Shown piece by piece: positions 51,424 through 58,269 of a DNA stretch of 58,269 nucleotides (position 1 is its first letter; every line of letters starts with the position of its first letter). The notes below the pieces were generated by a model that searched no databases, was not told the DNA's origin, and saw only the letters and a program-made list of their open reading frames with translations. Source of the stretch: Bacillus gaemokensis (GTDB taxonomy: Bacteria; Bacillota; Bacilli; Bacillales; Bacillaceae_G); NCBI RefSeq assembly GCF_001590835.1, contig NZ_LTAQ01000067.1:162829-221097 (forward strand), given 5' to 3'. Made by a program: the position numbers and the translations under genes.

Positions 51424-52773
51424 CTATACAATGAGATTTAATAACGAAATGAGTCCAAGCGCTACGACAGAAAGAATGGTTTCCATTGCTGTCCATGTCA
51501 ATAACGTTTCTTTCACAGTCATTCCGAAGTATTCTTTAATCATCCAAAATCCAGAATCATTCACGTGAGATAAAATAAGTGATCCTGCTCCTGTTGCAAG
51601 TGCTAATAATTCTACATTTACGCCTGGAATACTTGCTGCAATCGGTGCTACAATACCCGCAGCTGTCATCATTGAAACTGTTGCCGAACCAGTCGCAACT
51701 CGAATAAGCGCCGCAATACCCCAGCCTAATAATATCGGTGAAATGTGTGATTCTTTTGCCATCTCTGCAATTGTGGTACCGATCCCTGAATCTAATAACA
51801 CTTTATTAAATGCACCACCCGCACCTATGACCAACAGTATATTCGCAATCGGTCCTAAACAATCATTTGTAAATTGTAACACTTTATCTTTCGAAAGCCC
51901 TTTTGCATAACCTAGACTAAAGAAGGAATAGATCGTTGCAATTAGTAAGGCAACTACAGGATCCCCAATAAAGTGTAACGCTTTGGCAAGTTGACTTGAT
52001 TTTTCTAATGCAATTTCTGCTACTGATGCACCAAGCATCAGCAATACAGGAAGTAAAATTGTAAATAATGTATTGCCGAATCCAGGAAGTTCTTTTTTCG
52101 TATCTCGTTCACCAAGCTGTGCTGCCACGTCCAACGGTACCTCTTTATGTATACGAGCACCTATCCATTTCCCATAAAGCGGTCCTGAAATAACCGCTGT
52201 TGGCAGCCCTACAATTAATGCATATAAAATTGTCTTTCCTACATCAGCTTTAAAAATACCAACTGCTGCCATTGCTGCTGGGTGTGGAGGAACCAGTCCG
52301 TGTACAACAGAAAGACCTGCCACAAGCGGAATACCAATCGTTATTAGTGAAACTCCTGTTTCTAAGGCAATGGTAAACACCAATGGAATTAATAAAACAA
52401 AGCCCACTTGGAAAAATACCGGAATACCTACTAAAAATGCAACAACCATCATTGCCCAGTGAACGCGTTTCGTTCCAAAACGATCTATTAATGTATTTGC
52501 AATTCTTTCAGCTCCGCCGGACTCTGCCATCATCTTCCCAAGCATTGTTCCTAACGCTAAAACAATCGCTAAAAAACCTAACGTATTACCAAGACCTAGT
52601 TTAATAGAATCAATGATTCCTGGATCTTTTGGTGAAGTTGCAATCAAGGGCATCCCCATTGCTAGCCCAACTCCGATTGCTGTTAAAATTAATGCGACAA
52701 ATGGATGCCATTTCGCTACTGTAATAAGTAAAAGTAGTATGACAACAGCCGCTAATACAATTCCAACTACCAT
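51424..52773 (-). CDS. gntP: Gluconate:H+ symporter GntP
   Basis: 449 residues, about 12 membrane helices, GntP family of the ion transporter superfamily: HGLVPPHPAAMAAVG and RVATGSATVSMMTAAGIVAP are signature regions. Imports gluconate for the kinase encoded upstream. The most likely start is ATG 52773, nine bases after GGGGGA. Middle gene of gntKPZ. Confidence 0.9.
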   Translation of the reverse strand: MVVGIVLAAVVILLLLITVAKWHPFVALILTAIGVGLAMGMPLIATSPKDPGIIDSIKLGLGNTLGFLAIVLALGTMLGKMMAESGGAERIANTLIDRFGTKRVHWAMMVVAFLVGIPVFFQVGFVLLIPLVFTIALETGVSLITIGIPLVAGLSVVHGLVPPHPAAMAAVGIFKADVGKTILYALIVGLPTAVISGPLYGKWIGARIHKEVPLDVAAQLGERDTKKELPGFGNTLFTILLPVLLMLGASVAEIALEKSSQLAKALHFIGDPVVALLIATIYSFFSLGYAKGLSKDKVLQFTNDCLGPIANILLVIGAGGAFNKVLLDSGIGTTIAEMAKESHISPILLGWGIAALIRVATGSATVSMMTAAGIVAPIAASIPGVNVELLALATGAGSLILSHVNDSGFWMIKEYFGMTVKETLLTWTAMETILSVVALGLISLLNLIV

Positions 52774-52790
52774 TTCTCCCAATCCCCCTA

Positions 52791-54326
52791 CTATTTACGT
52801 TGGAAAGCAGCTATACAATCAAATTCTTCTTTCAAACGATTGTAAAGTCGTTCATACATATAAAACATTTCTAAATACAAAGCCGTATTTTCTTTATTCG
52901 GTACATGGTGATGTACAATTTCAATCCACTCTTTCACTTCTTCAAGTGAATCGATTTTTCCTATTGCATATAAAGCAAGCGCCGCAGCCCCAAGTGACGA
53001 TGCTTCATGACTTTCAGGAACAAGCAATTCTTTCCCCATCATATCGGATAACATTTGTCTCCAAAAAGCTGATTTCGCAAAGCCGCCTGAAACACGAATT
53101 TCAGAAAGAGGACCCGTCTGATCCCGAATCGCAAGTGCTACAGAATACACACTCATGCAAACCCCTTCCATTACAGCACGGATAAAATGTTCTCGTTTAT
53201 GCTGAAGATTGATCCCAAAGAACGTCCCTCGAGCGTTTGCATTCCAATGCGGGGCACGTTCACCAGATAAGAATGGTAAAAATAATAATCCATCCGCTCC
53301 AGCTGGTACACTTTCCGCATATTGAATTAATAAGTCATATGGATCAATTCCCAACTTTCTTGCTACTTCTTGCTCTGGACTCCCAAATTCATCCCGTAGC
53401 CACCTCAGTAGAATTCCACCATTATTCGTTGGTCCACCAACTACCCAGTGCTGATCTGTCAGTGCATAACAAAACGTTCTACCTTTTTCATCCGTATTAA
53501 TGTCTGAAGAAATCGTTCGAACCGCGCCACTTGTTCCAATTGTTATAGCTGCTTCACCGGGTGATATCGCACCTACTCCAACATTGGCAAGAACCCCATC
53601 ACTAGCCCCTATCACAACAGGTGTATCAGCTCGAATCCCCATTTTTGAAGCTAATTCTGGATTCATTCCTTCTAAAATGTAAGTTGCTGGCACAGGAATT
53701 GATAACTGTTCCGCCGATAGATGTAACATCTCTAATACATCTACATCCCAATTTAATGTTTCTAAATTAAATAGACCTGTAGCCGATGCGATCGAATAAT
53801 CAACGACATAGCGTGAGAATAATTGATAAATGAGATATTCTTTAATGGAAATAAACTTATAAGTACTTGCGTACAACTTTGGTTCCTCTTCCTTCATCCA
53901 TAATAATTTGGATAGTGGTGACATCGGATGAATCGGTGTACCCGTTCGTCTATAAATTTCGTGTCCATTCATATCTTTCAATAATTTCTCGGCTTGCTGG
54001 GTACTCCGGTTATCCGCCCAAATAATAGATCGTGTTAACGGAAACCCGTTTTTATCTACTGCAATTAATGCATGCATTGCAGTACTAATTCCAATTGAAG
54101 AAATATCTTCTGATAGCACGTTACCCTTCTTGATGGCAACGCTTACAGATTTATATACAGCAGAACATATTACATCAGGATCTTGCTCAGCCCATCCTAT
54201 ATTCGGTTGAATAATTGGATAATCAATTGCATGCATCGCAACGACTTCCCCTCTTTCAGTGAACACAACCGCTTTTGTACTTGTGGTACCGATATCAATC
54301 CCGATTACTCTCCCCCTTGTTTCCAT
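52791..54326 (-). CDS. gntK: Gluconokinase GntK (FGGY family)
   Basis: 511 residues. N-terminal VIGIDIGTTSTKAVVF phosphate loop, GLFNLETLNWD, TIGTSGAVR (second phosphate contact) and SGGFAKSAFWRQMLSDMMGK adenosine motif. Phosphorylates gluconate to 6-phosphogluconate. ATG 54326 is nine bases after AGGGAA. First gene of the operon, controlled by a SigA promoter and an operator-like dyad. Confidence 0.9.
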   Translation of the reverse strand: METRGRVIGIDIGTTSTKAVVFTERGEVVAMHAIDYPIIQPNIGWAEQDPDVICSAVYKSVSVAIKKGNVLSEDISSIGISTAMHALIAVDKNGFPLTRSIIWADNRSTQQAEKLLKDMNGHEIYRRTGTPIHPMSPLSKLLWMKEEEPKLYASTYKFISIKEYLIYQLFSRYVVDYSIASATGLFNLETLNWDVDVLEMLHLSAEQLSIPVPATYILEGMNPELASKMGIRADTPVVIGASDGVLANVGVGAISPGEAAITIGTSGAVRTISSDINTDEKGRTFCYALTDQHWVVGGPTNNGGILLRWLRDEFGSPEQEVARKLGIDPYDLLIQYAESVPAGADGLLFLPFLSGERAPHWNANARGTFFGINLQHKREHFIRAVMEGVCMSVYSVALAIRDQTGPLSEIRVSGGFAKSAFWRQMLSDMMGKELLVPESHEASSLGAAALALYAIGKIDSLEEVKEWIEIVHHHVPNKENTALYLEMFYMYERLYNRLKEEFDCIAAFQRK

Positions 54327-54364
54327 ACTGAATCTTCCCTTCGTTTCTAGCAAAATATAATCTA

Positions 54365-54377
54365 GTAAACCGTTTAC
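54365..54377 (-). promoter_or_regulatory. Operator-like dyad of the gluconate operon
   Basis: GTAAACGGTTTAC, a 13-base dyad just downstream of the predicted transcription start. It resembles a cre site (CcpA) but the arms are one base too far apart, so it may instead bind the RpiR-type regulator. Confidence 0.5.
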
Positions 54378-54384
54378 ATGAATT

Positions 54385-54413
54385 AGTATATAAAATATTT
54401 TTTCTTAAATCAA
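54385..54413 (-). promoter_or_regulatory. SigA promoter of gntKPZ
   Basis: TTGATT (54408-54413), 17 bases, TATACT (54385-54390) on the minus strand. Confidence 0.65.
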
Positions 54414-54479
54414 GTTATATAAAGAAAATTTTTTTCATAAATGAAAATAATAAAAACAGTGCACTCTTTCGCACCGCTT

Positions 54480-55334
54480 TTATATTCGCTTCATTGAAAT
54501 GGTTTCACGTATACTTTGTAAGTTTTGTAGTGTTTCCTCTTGTCGTTGTAATGACAGCCCTACATATAACGTATCTAATAAGCTAAGCTGCGCTAAACGT
54601 GATGAGCTTGCTTCTGTACGGAATTCTGTTTCACGTGTCGAAGTGTATAATGTAATGTCAGCCAATTGGCTCAGAGCTGACTTTTGATAGCTTGTAATCG
54701 CAATTATGCGTGCTCCTCTAGATTTCGCTACTTCTAATGCTTCCAGTAATCCTTTATTACTTCCGGAGTGAGAGATTGCAATCACTACCGCTTCTTTTGT
54801 CAGTAATCCTGCCCCCATAATTTGAAAATGCGAATCTACATGAGCAATACAAGAAATGCCCGTTCTCATAAATTTATGATACGCATCCATTGCAATAATA
54901 CCCGATCCACCATTTCCATAAAACTCAATACGTTTAGCTCTTTGCAATACATGTATTGATTCTTCTAATGCCGCATCATTTAATAAATGTAATGTATCTT
55001 GCAACCCTGTAATATGCGAATGAAAAACTTTTTTAGCAACGGTTACCATATCATCTTCTGCGGATACTTCTTCATGGATATTTTGCATTGGTGTGTGTAC
55101 TATTTCACGAGCTAATGTAATTTTTAAATCTTGAAACCCTTGAAATCCAAGGTGTTTACACAGGCGGAAAATAGTTGCCTCTGAACTACTCGTAACTTCG
55201 GCTAGTTCCGTAATCGATTTATGTACAACATCTTGCGGATGCTTCATAATATGTTCAGCAATGCCTCGAAGTTTCGGCGATAAACCGTTTAATGACGCTT
55301 GAATCTTTCCTATTCCATTTTTTGTACCAGGCAT
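54480..55334 (-). CDS. RpiR/MurR-family regulator of gluconate genes
   Basis: 284 residues: N-terminal HTH_6 domain (about 5-75, ITELAEVTSSSEATIFRLCK) and C-terminal SIS sugar-isomerase domain (about 125-260, FYGNGGSGIIAMDAYHKF, ISHSGSNKGLLEALEVAKSR). RpiR regulators bind phosphosugars. It replaces the GntR repressor found at this place in B. subtilis, so 6-phosphogluconate is a plausible effector; inference. It lies just upstream of gntK on the same strand. Confidence 0.85.
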   Translation of the reverse strand: MPGTKNGIGKIQASLNGLSPKLRGIAEHIMKHPQDVVHKSITELAEVTSSSEATIFRLCKHLGFQGFQDLKITLAREIVHTPMQNIHEEVSAEDDMVTVAKKVFHSHITGLQDTLHLLNDAALEESIHVLQRAKRIEFYGNGGSGIIAMDAYHKFMRTGISCIAHVDSHFQIMGAGLLTKEAVVIAISHSGSNKGLLEALEVAKSRGARIIAITSYQKSALSQLADITLYTSTRETEFRTEASSSRLAQLSLLDTLYVGLSLQRQEETLQNLQSIRETISMKRI

Positions 55335-55411
55335 GATGTATCGTCCCCTTCCATAGTAGCTCTATTGTACAAAATTATTGAACGAAGAAAAACTTTTATT
55401 TGGTATTTTTA

Positions 55412-55633
55412 TGTACTTTTACACATTTAGCTGTGCATGTAAATGCCTTTGTTAATGAGCCCATTCGAAATTTTGTATGAATGGTATTCGGAATATCAAA
55501 TGTGAAATTCGCCCTGCCAAATGCTTCACTTAGTAATATTTTCCCATTCTTTGCAACAAGTACAGCACCATTAAAAAATTCAGCTTCTGATAATTTTTAA
55601 CATATACTTCTGTAATTTAGCTTTCTCGCTCAT
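55412..55633 (-). pseudogene. Serine beta-lactamase-like hydrolase, truncated and frameshifted
   Basis: The start is ATG 55633 after GGGAGGG (MSEKAKLQKYM). A one-base shift follows, then AEFFNGAVLVAKNGKILLSE and FRMGSLTKAFTCTA, where SLTK is the S-x-x-K nucleophile motif of class C beta-lactamase / D-Ala peptidase-like proteins. The sequence decays after that; the C-terminal 250 or so residues are missing. Its ATG overlaps the response-regulator stop (ATGA), so it was once the third gene of that operon. Confidence 0.7.
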
Positions 55634-56286
55634 AGGCCCTCCCTATACAACAATACAACACCATGTTTCACCGCATACAACGCCGCTTGTGTTCGATCAT
55701 CTACTTCTAATTTAGCCAGTACGTTTGAAACATGTGTTTTAACCGTTTGCTCTGTAATATGAAGTTCTACTGCAATTTCTTTATTACTTCTTCCTTTCGC
55801 AATTTCACGCAGCACTTCTTTTTCTCTCTTTGTCAGCACGGAAAAATGATCATGCTTTTCCTTTTTATCTGCCGTTCGCCCTAACAACGCAGGAGTTACT
55901 TTTGGGTGGAAATTTGTGTTTCCTTGATATACCGCAATAATAGATGCAACTAGTTGATCTGGCTGTACTTCTTTTAATTGATAGCCATCTGCACCCGCTT
56001 CCAGTGCTGGTAAGACATAATCTTGTTCTGAAAAACTAGTTAACATAAGGATTTTCATTGAAGCGTCATATTGTTTCAGCCTCCTTGTTGCTTCAATCCC
56101 ATCCATTTTTGGCATTGATACATCCATCAAGATAACATCGGGCCTTTCCTTTTGAACAAATGCTACTGCTTCCTCCCCATTCTCTGCTTCCCCTATAATT
56201 TCAAATTCTTCTTTCGTTTTCAAGAAAAATACGAGCCCTCTTCGAACAATATGATGATCTTCTACAAGCAATAGTTTAATTTTCAA
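55630..56286 (-). CDS. NarL/LuxR-type response regulator (YhcZ-like)
   Basis: 218 residues. Receiver: VEDHHIVRRG, phospho-Asp in VILMDVSMP, Thr in LMLTSF, Lys in YQLKEV. LuxR HTH: LTKREKEVLREIAKGRSNKE. The start is TTG 56286, nine bases after AAAGGA. Paired with the preceding GAF histidine kinase (kinase stop TGA 56301, 15 bases before it). Target genes unknown. Confidence 0.9.
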   Translation of the reverse strand: MKIKLLLVEDHHIVRRGLVFFLKTKEEFEIIGEAENGEEAVAFVQKERPDVILMDVSMPKMDGIEATRRLKQYDASMKILMLTSFSEQDYVLPALEAGADGYQLKEVQPDQLVASIIAVYQGNTNFHPKVTPALLGRTADKKEKHDHFSVLTKREKEVLREIAKGRSNKEIAVELHITEQTVKTHVSNVLAKLEVDDRTQAALYAVKHGVVLLYREGL

Positions 56287-56300
56287 TGTGTCTCTTCCTT

Positions 56301-57419
56301 TCAAACCGGTAATCGAATTTCAATAGTCGTTCCCTTCCCTGGTTCTGTTTTTAGTCGAAACGTTCCATTCATAAGCTCTATTCGTTCCTTCATACTTTTT
56401 AAACCTAGAGCTGATTCTCTTACCTTTTCTTTCATAAATCCAATTCCATCATCTACAATTTGAAAATATAACTTCTGGTTTTCGATTTTCAAATGAACAG
56501 ATACGATTTTACATGAAGCATGCTTTTTACAATTATGTAATGCTTCTTGGCTCACACGCCACAGTACTTCTTCTATTTCATCGCCAATTGAAATAACTCC
56601 ATCAATTCGAATTGCTACCTGAATGCCTAATAGCTTCCCGTAATTCTGCACTGCTTCTGCAAGCCCTTTTTCTAATCCTTCCGGCCTTAATTGCCAAATT
56701 AACAGCGTCATTTCTTGCAACGCTTCTTGTGATAATTCCCCTATGTAACTAAGCATCTCTTGCAGTTCTTTGTTCCTCGTCATATCAAGAGTCCCTCTAG
56801 CAGTTAACATAATTGAAAATAACAATTGTTTAACAGAATCATGTAAATCACGTGCTAAGCGATTCCGCTCTGCTACGACTACATATTTACGCTCTTTTTC
56901 AACTAGCCTAATTCGTTGTATTGTCGTTCCAATTTGAAATGCAATTGCTTCTAATAACGCTAGCTCTTCCTCTATAAAATGCATTTTATGAGGGGAAGCA
57001 ACATTTAATAGACCGAACTTCTCTACTCCAGCCCGAAGAGGAATTGTCGCATGATGCGTAATCTCTTCAGTCTCTCCCCAGTTATATTCAATGGCATCTT
57101 CAATTCGCTTACACTCAATGATATTTGTTGCCTTTTCTAAACGCCCATTCACAAATCTGTTAACGCACCAGCAATCTCCTTCACACATCGGTTTCTTTTC
57201 CTGCCATGTGAGTGCTGGCGGCAGATTTCTATCAACAAGCATACGATGCGTTCCTTTTTCATCAATAAAAAAGATCCAGCCTGTTTGTAAATTCATAACT
57301 TGCAATAGTGTATGTAATACTTTCTCTAACATTTCCTGTAAGTCTGTTGCTTCGTTTAATAGTTCTGCAATTTCTTTCAATGCTCCTAGACGCCGCATTT
57401 CCTTTTCATCATAATTCAT
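56301..57419 (-). CDS. GAF-domain sensor histidine kinase (YhcY-like)
   Basis: 372 residues, cytoplasmic. N-terminal GAF domain (about 15-165) with a Cys-rich patch CEGDCWCVNRF that could bind a cofactor or sense redox state; HisKA_3 dimerisation with ERNRLARDLHDSVKQLLFSI (phospho-His), then HATPase (DDGIGF, GLKSMKERIELMNG). The GAF plus HisKA_3 layout matches B. subtilis YhcY. Start chosen at ATG 57419, after GGTGA; ATG 57425 is possible. Confidence 0.85.
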   Translation of the reverse strand: MNYDEKEMRRLGALKEIAELLNEATDLQEMLEKVLHTLLQVMNLQTGWIFFIDEKGTHRMLVDRNLPPALTWQEKKPMCEGDCWCVNRFVNGRLEKATNIIECKRIEDAIEYNWGETEEITHHATIPLRAGVEKFGLLNVASPHKMHFIEEELALLEAIAFQIGTTIQRIRLVEKERKYVVVAERNRLARDLHDSVKQLLFSIMLTARGTLDMTRNKELQEMLSYIGELSQEALQEMTLLIWQLRPEGLEKGLAEAVQNYGKLLGIQVAIRIDGVISIGDEIEEVLWRVSQEALHNCKKHASCKIVSVHLKIENQKLYFQIVDDGIGFMKEKVRESALGLKSMKERIELMNGTFRLKTEPGKGTTIEIRLPV

Positions 57420-57691
57420 CTTCATCACCAACTACCATTATAACATTAAGAAATTTCTAAATACTATAATTTAAAAAAGAAGATATATATATCAATACAG
57501 TAATTATTTATTTTTGAATACGCACCATTTTCGACTATACATACAATATGGTACATGAAATTTTAAGGTTTTCTAGAAATATTTCCTTCATAAAGCGTAA
57601 GAAAATCACCTTTCATGAAGGAATGCTGTTACACTCTTTCAAATACATCATTTGGAATTTTAAATTCATAATTACTTTTGGAGGAAAAGCC

Positions 57692-58141
57692 ATGGGATAT
57701 ATTGAAGATTTACGCAAAATTGTAGGTTCACGTCCACTTAATTTAGCAGGAGTTGCAGTAGCTGTTCTAAATGAACAGGGGCAAATTCTACTCCAGAAAA
57801 GACGAAGCGGTGTTTGGGGTGTTCCTGGTGGATTTATTGAATTAGGTGAATCTACAGAAGATGCAGGAAGACGAGAAGTTCTCGAAGAAACAGGCATTGA
57901 AATTGGAGAACTTGACTTAGTAGGAGTTTTTTCTGGAGAACAGTTTTTTGTAAAGTTACCAAACGGAGATGAATTTTATCCTATTACAATTGCTTATATG
58001 TGCAAAGAAATAAAAGGAGGAATCTTACAAGCTGATGGCACGGAATCTTTAGAAGTGAAGTTTTTCAGCTTGAATCAATTACCAGAAAACATTAGCCCTT
58101 TCATCAAGAAACTGATTCAACAACAAGTTGTATCCATATAG
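57692..58141 (+). CDS. NUDIX hydrolase
   Basis: 149 residues from ATG 57692 (GGAGG eight bases before). The Nudix box GGFIELGESTEDAGRREVLE plus ETGIEIG has the full G-x5-E-x7-REUxEExGU pattern. Resembles ADP-ribose / NTP pyrophosphohydrolases of this size; substrate unknown. The frame upstream of 57692 is not supported by a ribosome site. Confidence 0.9.
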   Translation: MGYIEDLRKIVGSRPLNLAGVAVAVLNEQGQILLQKRRSGVWGVPGGFIELGESTEDAGRREVLEETGIEIGELDLVGVFSGEQFFVKLPNGDEFYPITIAYMCKEIKGGILQADGTESLEVKFFSLNQLPENISPFIKKLIQQQVVSI

Positions 58142-58242
58142 ATATTTATTTAAAGAAGAGACTTTCATTTTGATATGATCCCCTTATAGTAGACAGTAAA
58201 AAGAAAGCACATTAATCTGTTTACTATGGAGGGGATTTTTCT

Positions 58243-58269
58243 ATGGGGAAAATTAGAATAACTTACGAT
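58243..58269 (+). CDS. Start of a further gene (partial)
   Basis: ATG 58243 after GGAGGGG; the first nine codons read MGKIRITYD. It runs off the window. Confidence 0.6.

Noticed and set aside
54364-54379. cre site for CcpA
   Set aside because: Arms are one base too far apart for the cre consensus; listed as a generic dyad instead.

Overview
The window comes from a low-GC, spore-forming Firmicute, almost certainly a member of the Bacillus cereus group (cereus, thuringiensis, anthracis). The evidence is the strong AGGAGG ribosome sites, many rho-independent terminators, a YodTSRQP-KamA lysine-aminomutase locus with the YokU/YozE/YodN/YozD/YodM neighbourhood of B. subtilis, RacA, Spo0M, a YjcZ-type sporulation peptide, a sporulation-type histidine kinase and a gluconate operon.

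Layout. (1) 0-3.4 kb: two tandem paralogous surface-type genes with collagen-like triplets, a YadA-like SHAEG repeat stalk and, in the complete copy, a Peptidase_G2-like end; each has the same upstream block with a SigK-like promoter. (2) 3.6-6.7 kb: small membrane proteins, a YjaB-like acetyltransferase and a secreted protein behind a near-consensus PlcR box. (3) 6.7-12.8 kb: a graveyard of prophage genes (ArpU, DUF1064, two tyrosine recombinases, dUTPase and small phage genes, most frameshifted), a tandem array of related micro-ORFs, and a GC-richer 0.5-kb cassette between imperfect direct repeats. (4) 12.8-18.4 kb: thioredoxin-like protein, CDF Mn-type exporter, PAP2 phosphatase, a Spo0M / Ser-Thr kinase / Ser-Tyr-rich peptide operon and Yod/Yoz genes. 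(5) 18.5-27.5 kb: the lysine 2,3-aminomutase (kam) locus with a sigma-54 activator and two sigma-54-type promoters. (6) 27.9-35.4 kb: DUF4397 protein, histidine kinase, YueI, aldehyde dehydrogenase, CNNM transporter, RacA, GNAT. (7) 36-40 kb: a McrB-like AAA ATPase overlapping a DUF2357 / PD-(D/E)xK protein, a putative defence pair. (8) 40-50 kb: amino-acid antiporter, OpuC/EgtUV-like ABC importer, YdcF, VOC protein, FMN reductase, two glycosyltransferases. (9) 50.5-58.3 kb: gluconate operon gntK-gntP-gntZ with an RpiR-type regulator, a broken beta-lactamase-like gene, a YhcY/YhcZ-like two-component system, a NUDIX hydrolase and the start of one more gene.

How the parts work together. The kam locus (KamA, acetyltransferase, deacylase, two CoA-transferase subunits, aminotransferase) looks like one lysine/beta-lysine route, switched by the PAS-AAA-Fis activator acting with SigL. 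The gluconate genes give uptake, phosphorylation and oxidative decarboxylation. Several genes are tied to sporulation. A dispersed repeat (five recognisable copies) sits at gene ends and at one gene truncation.
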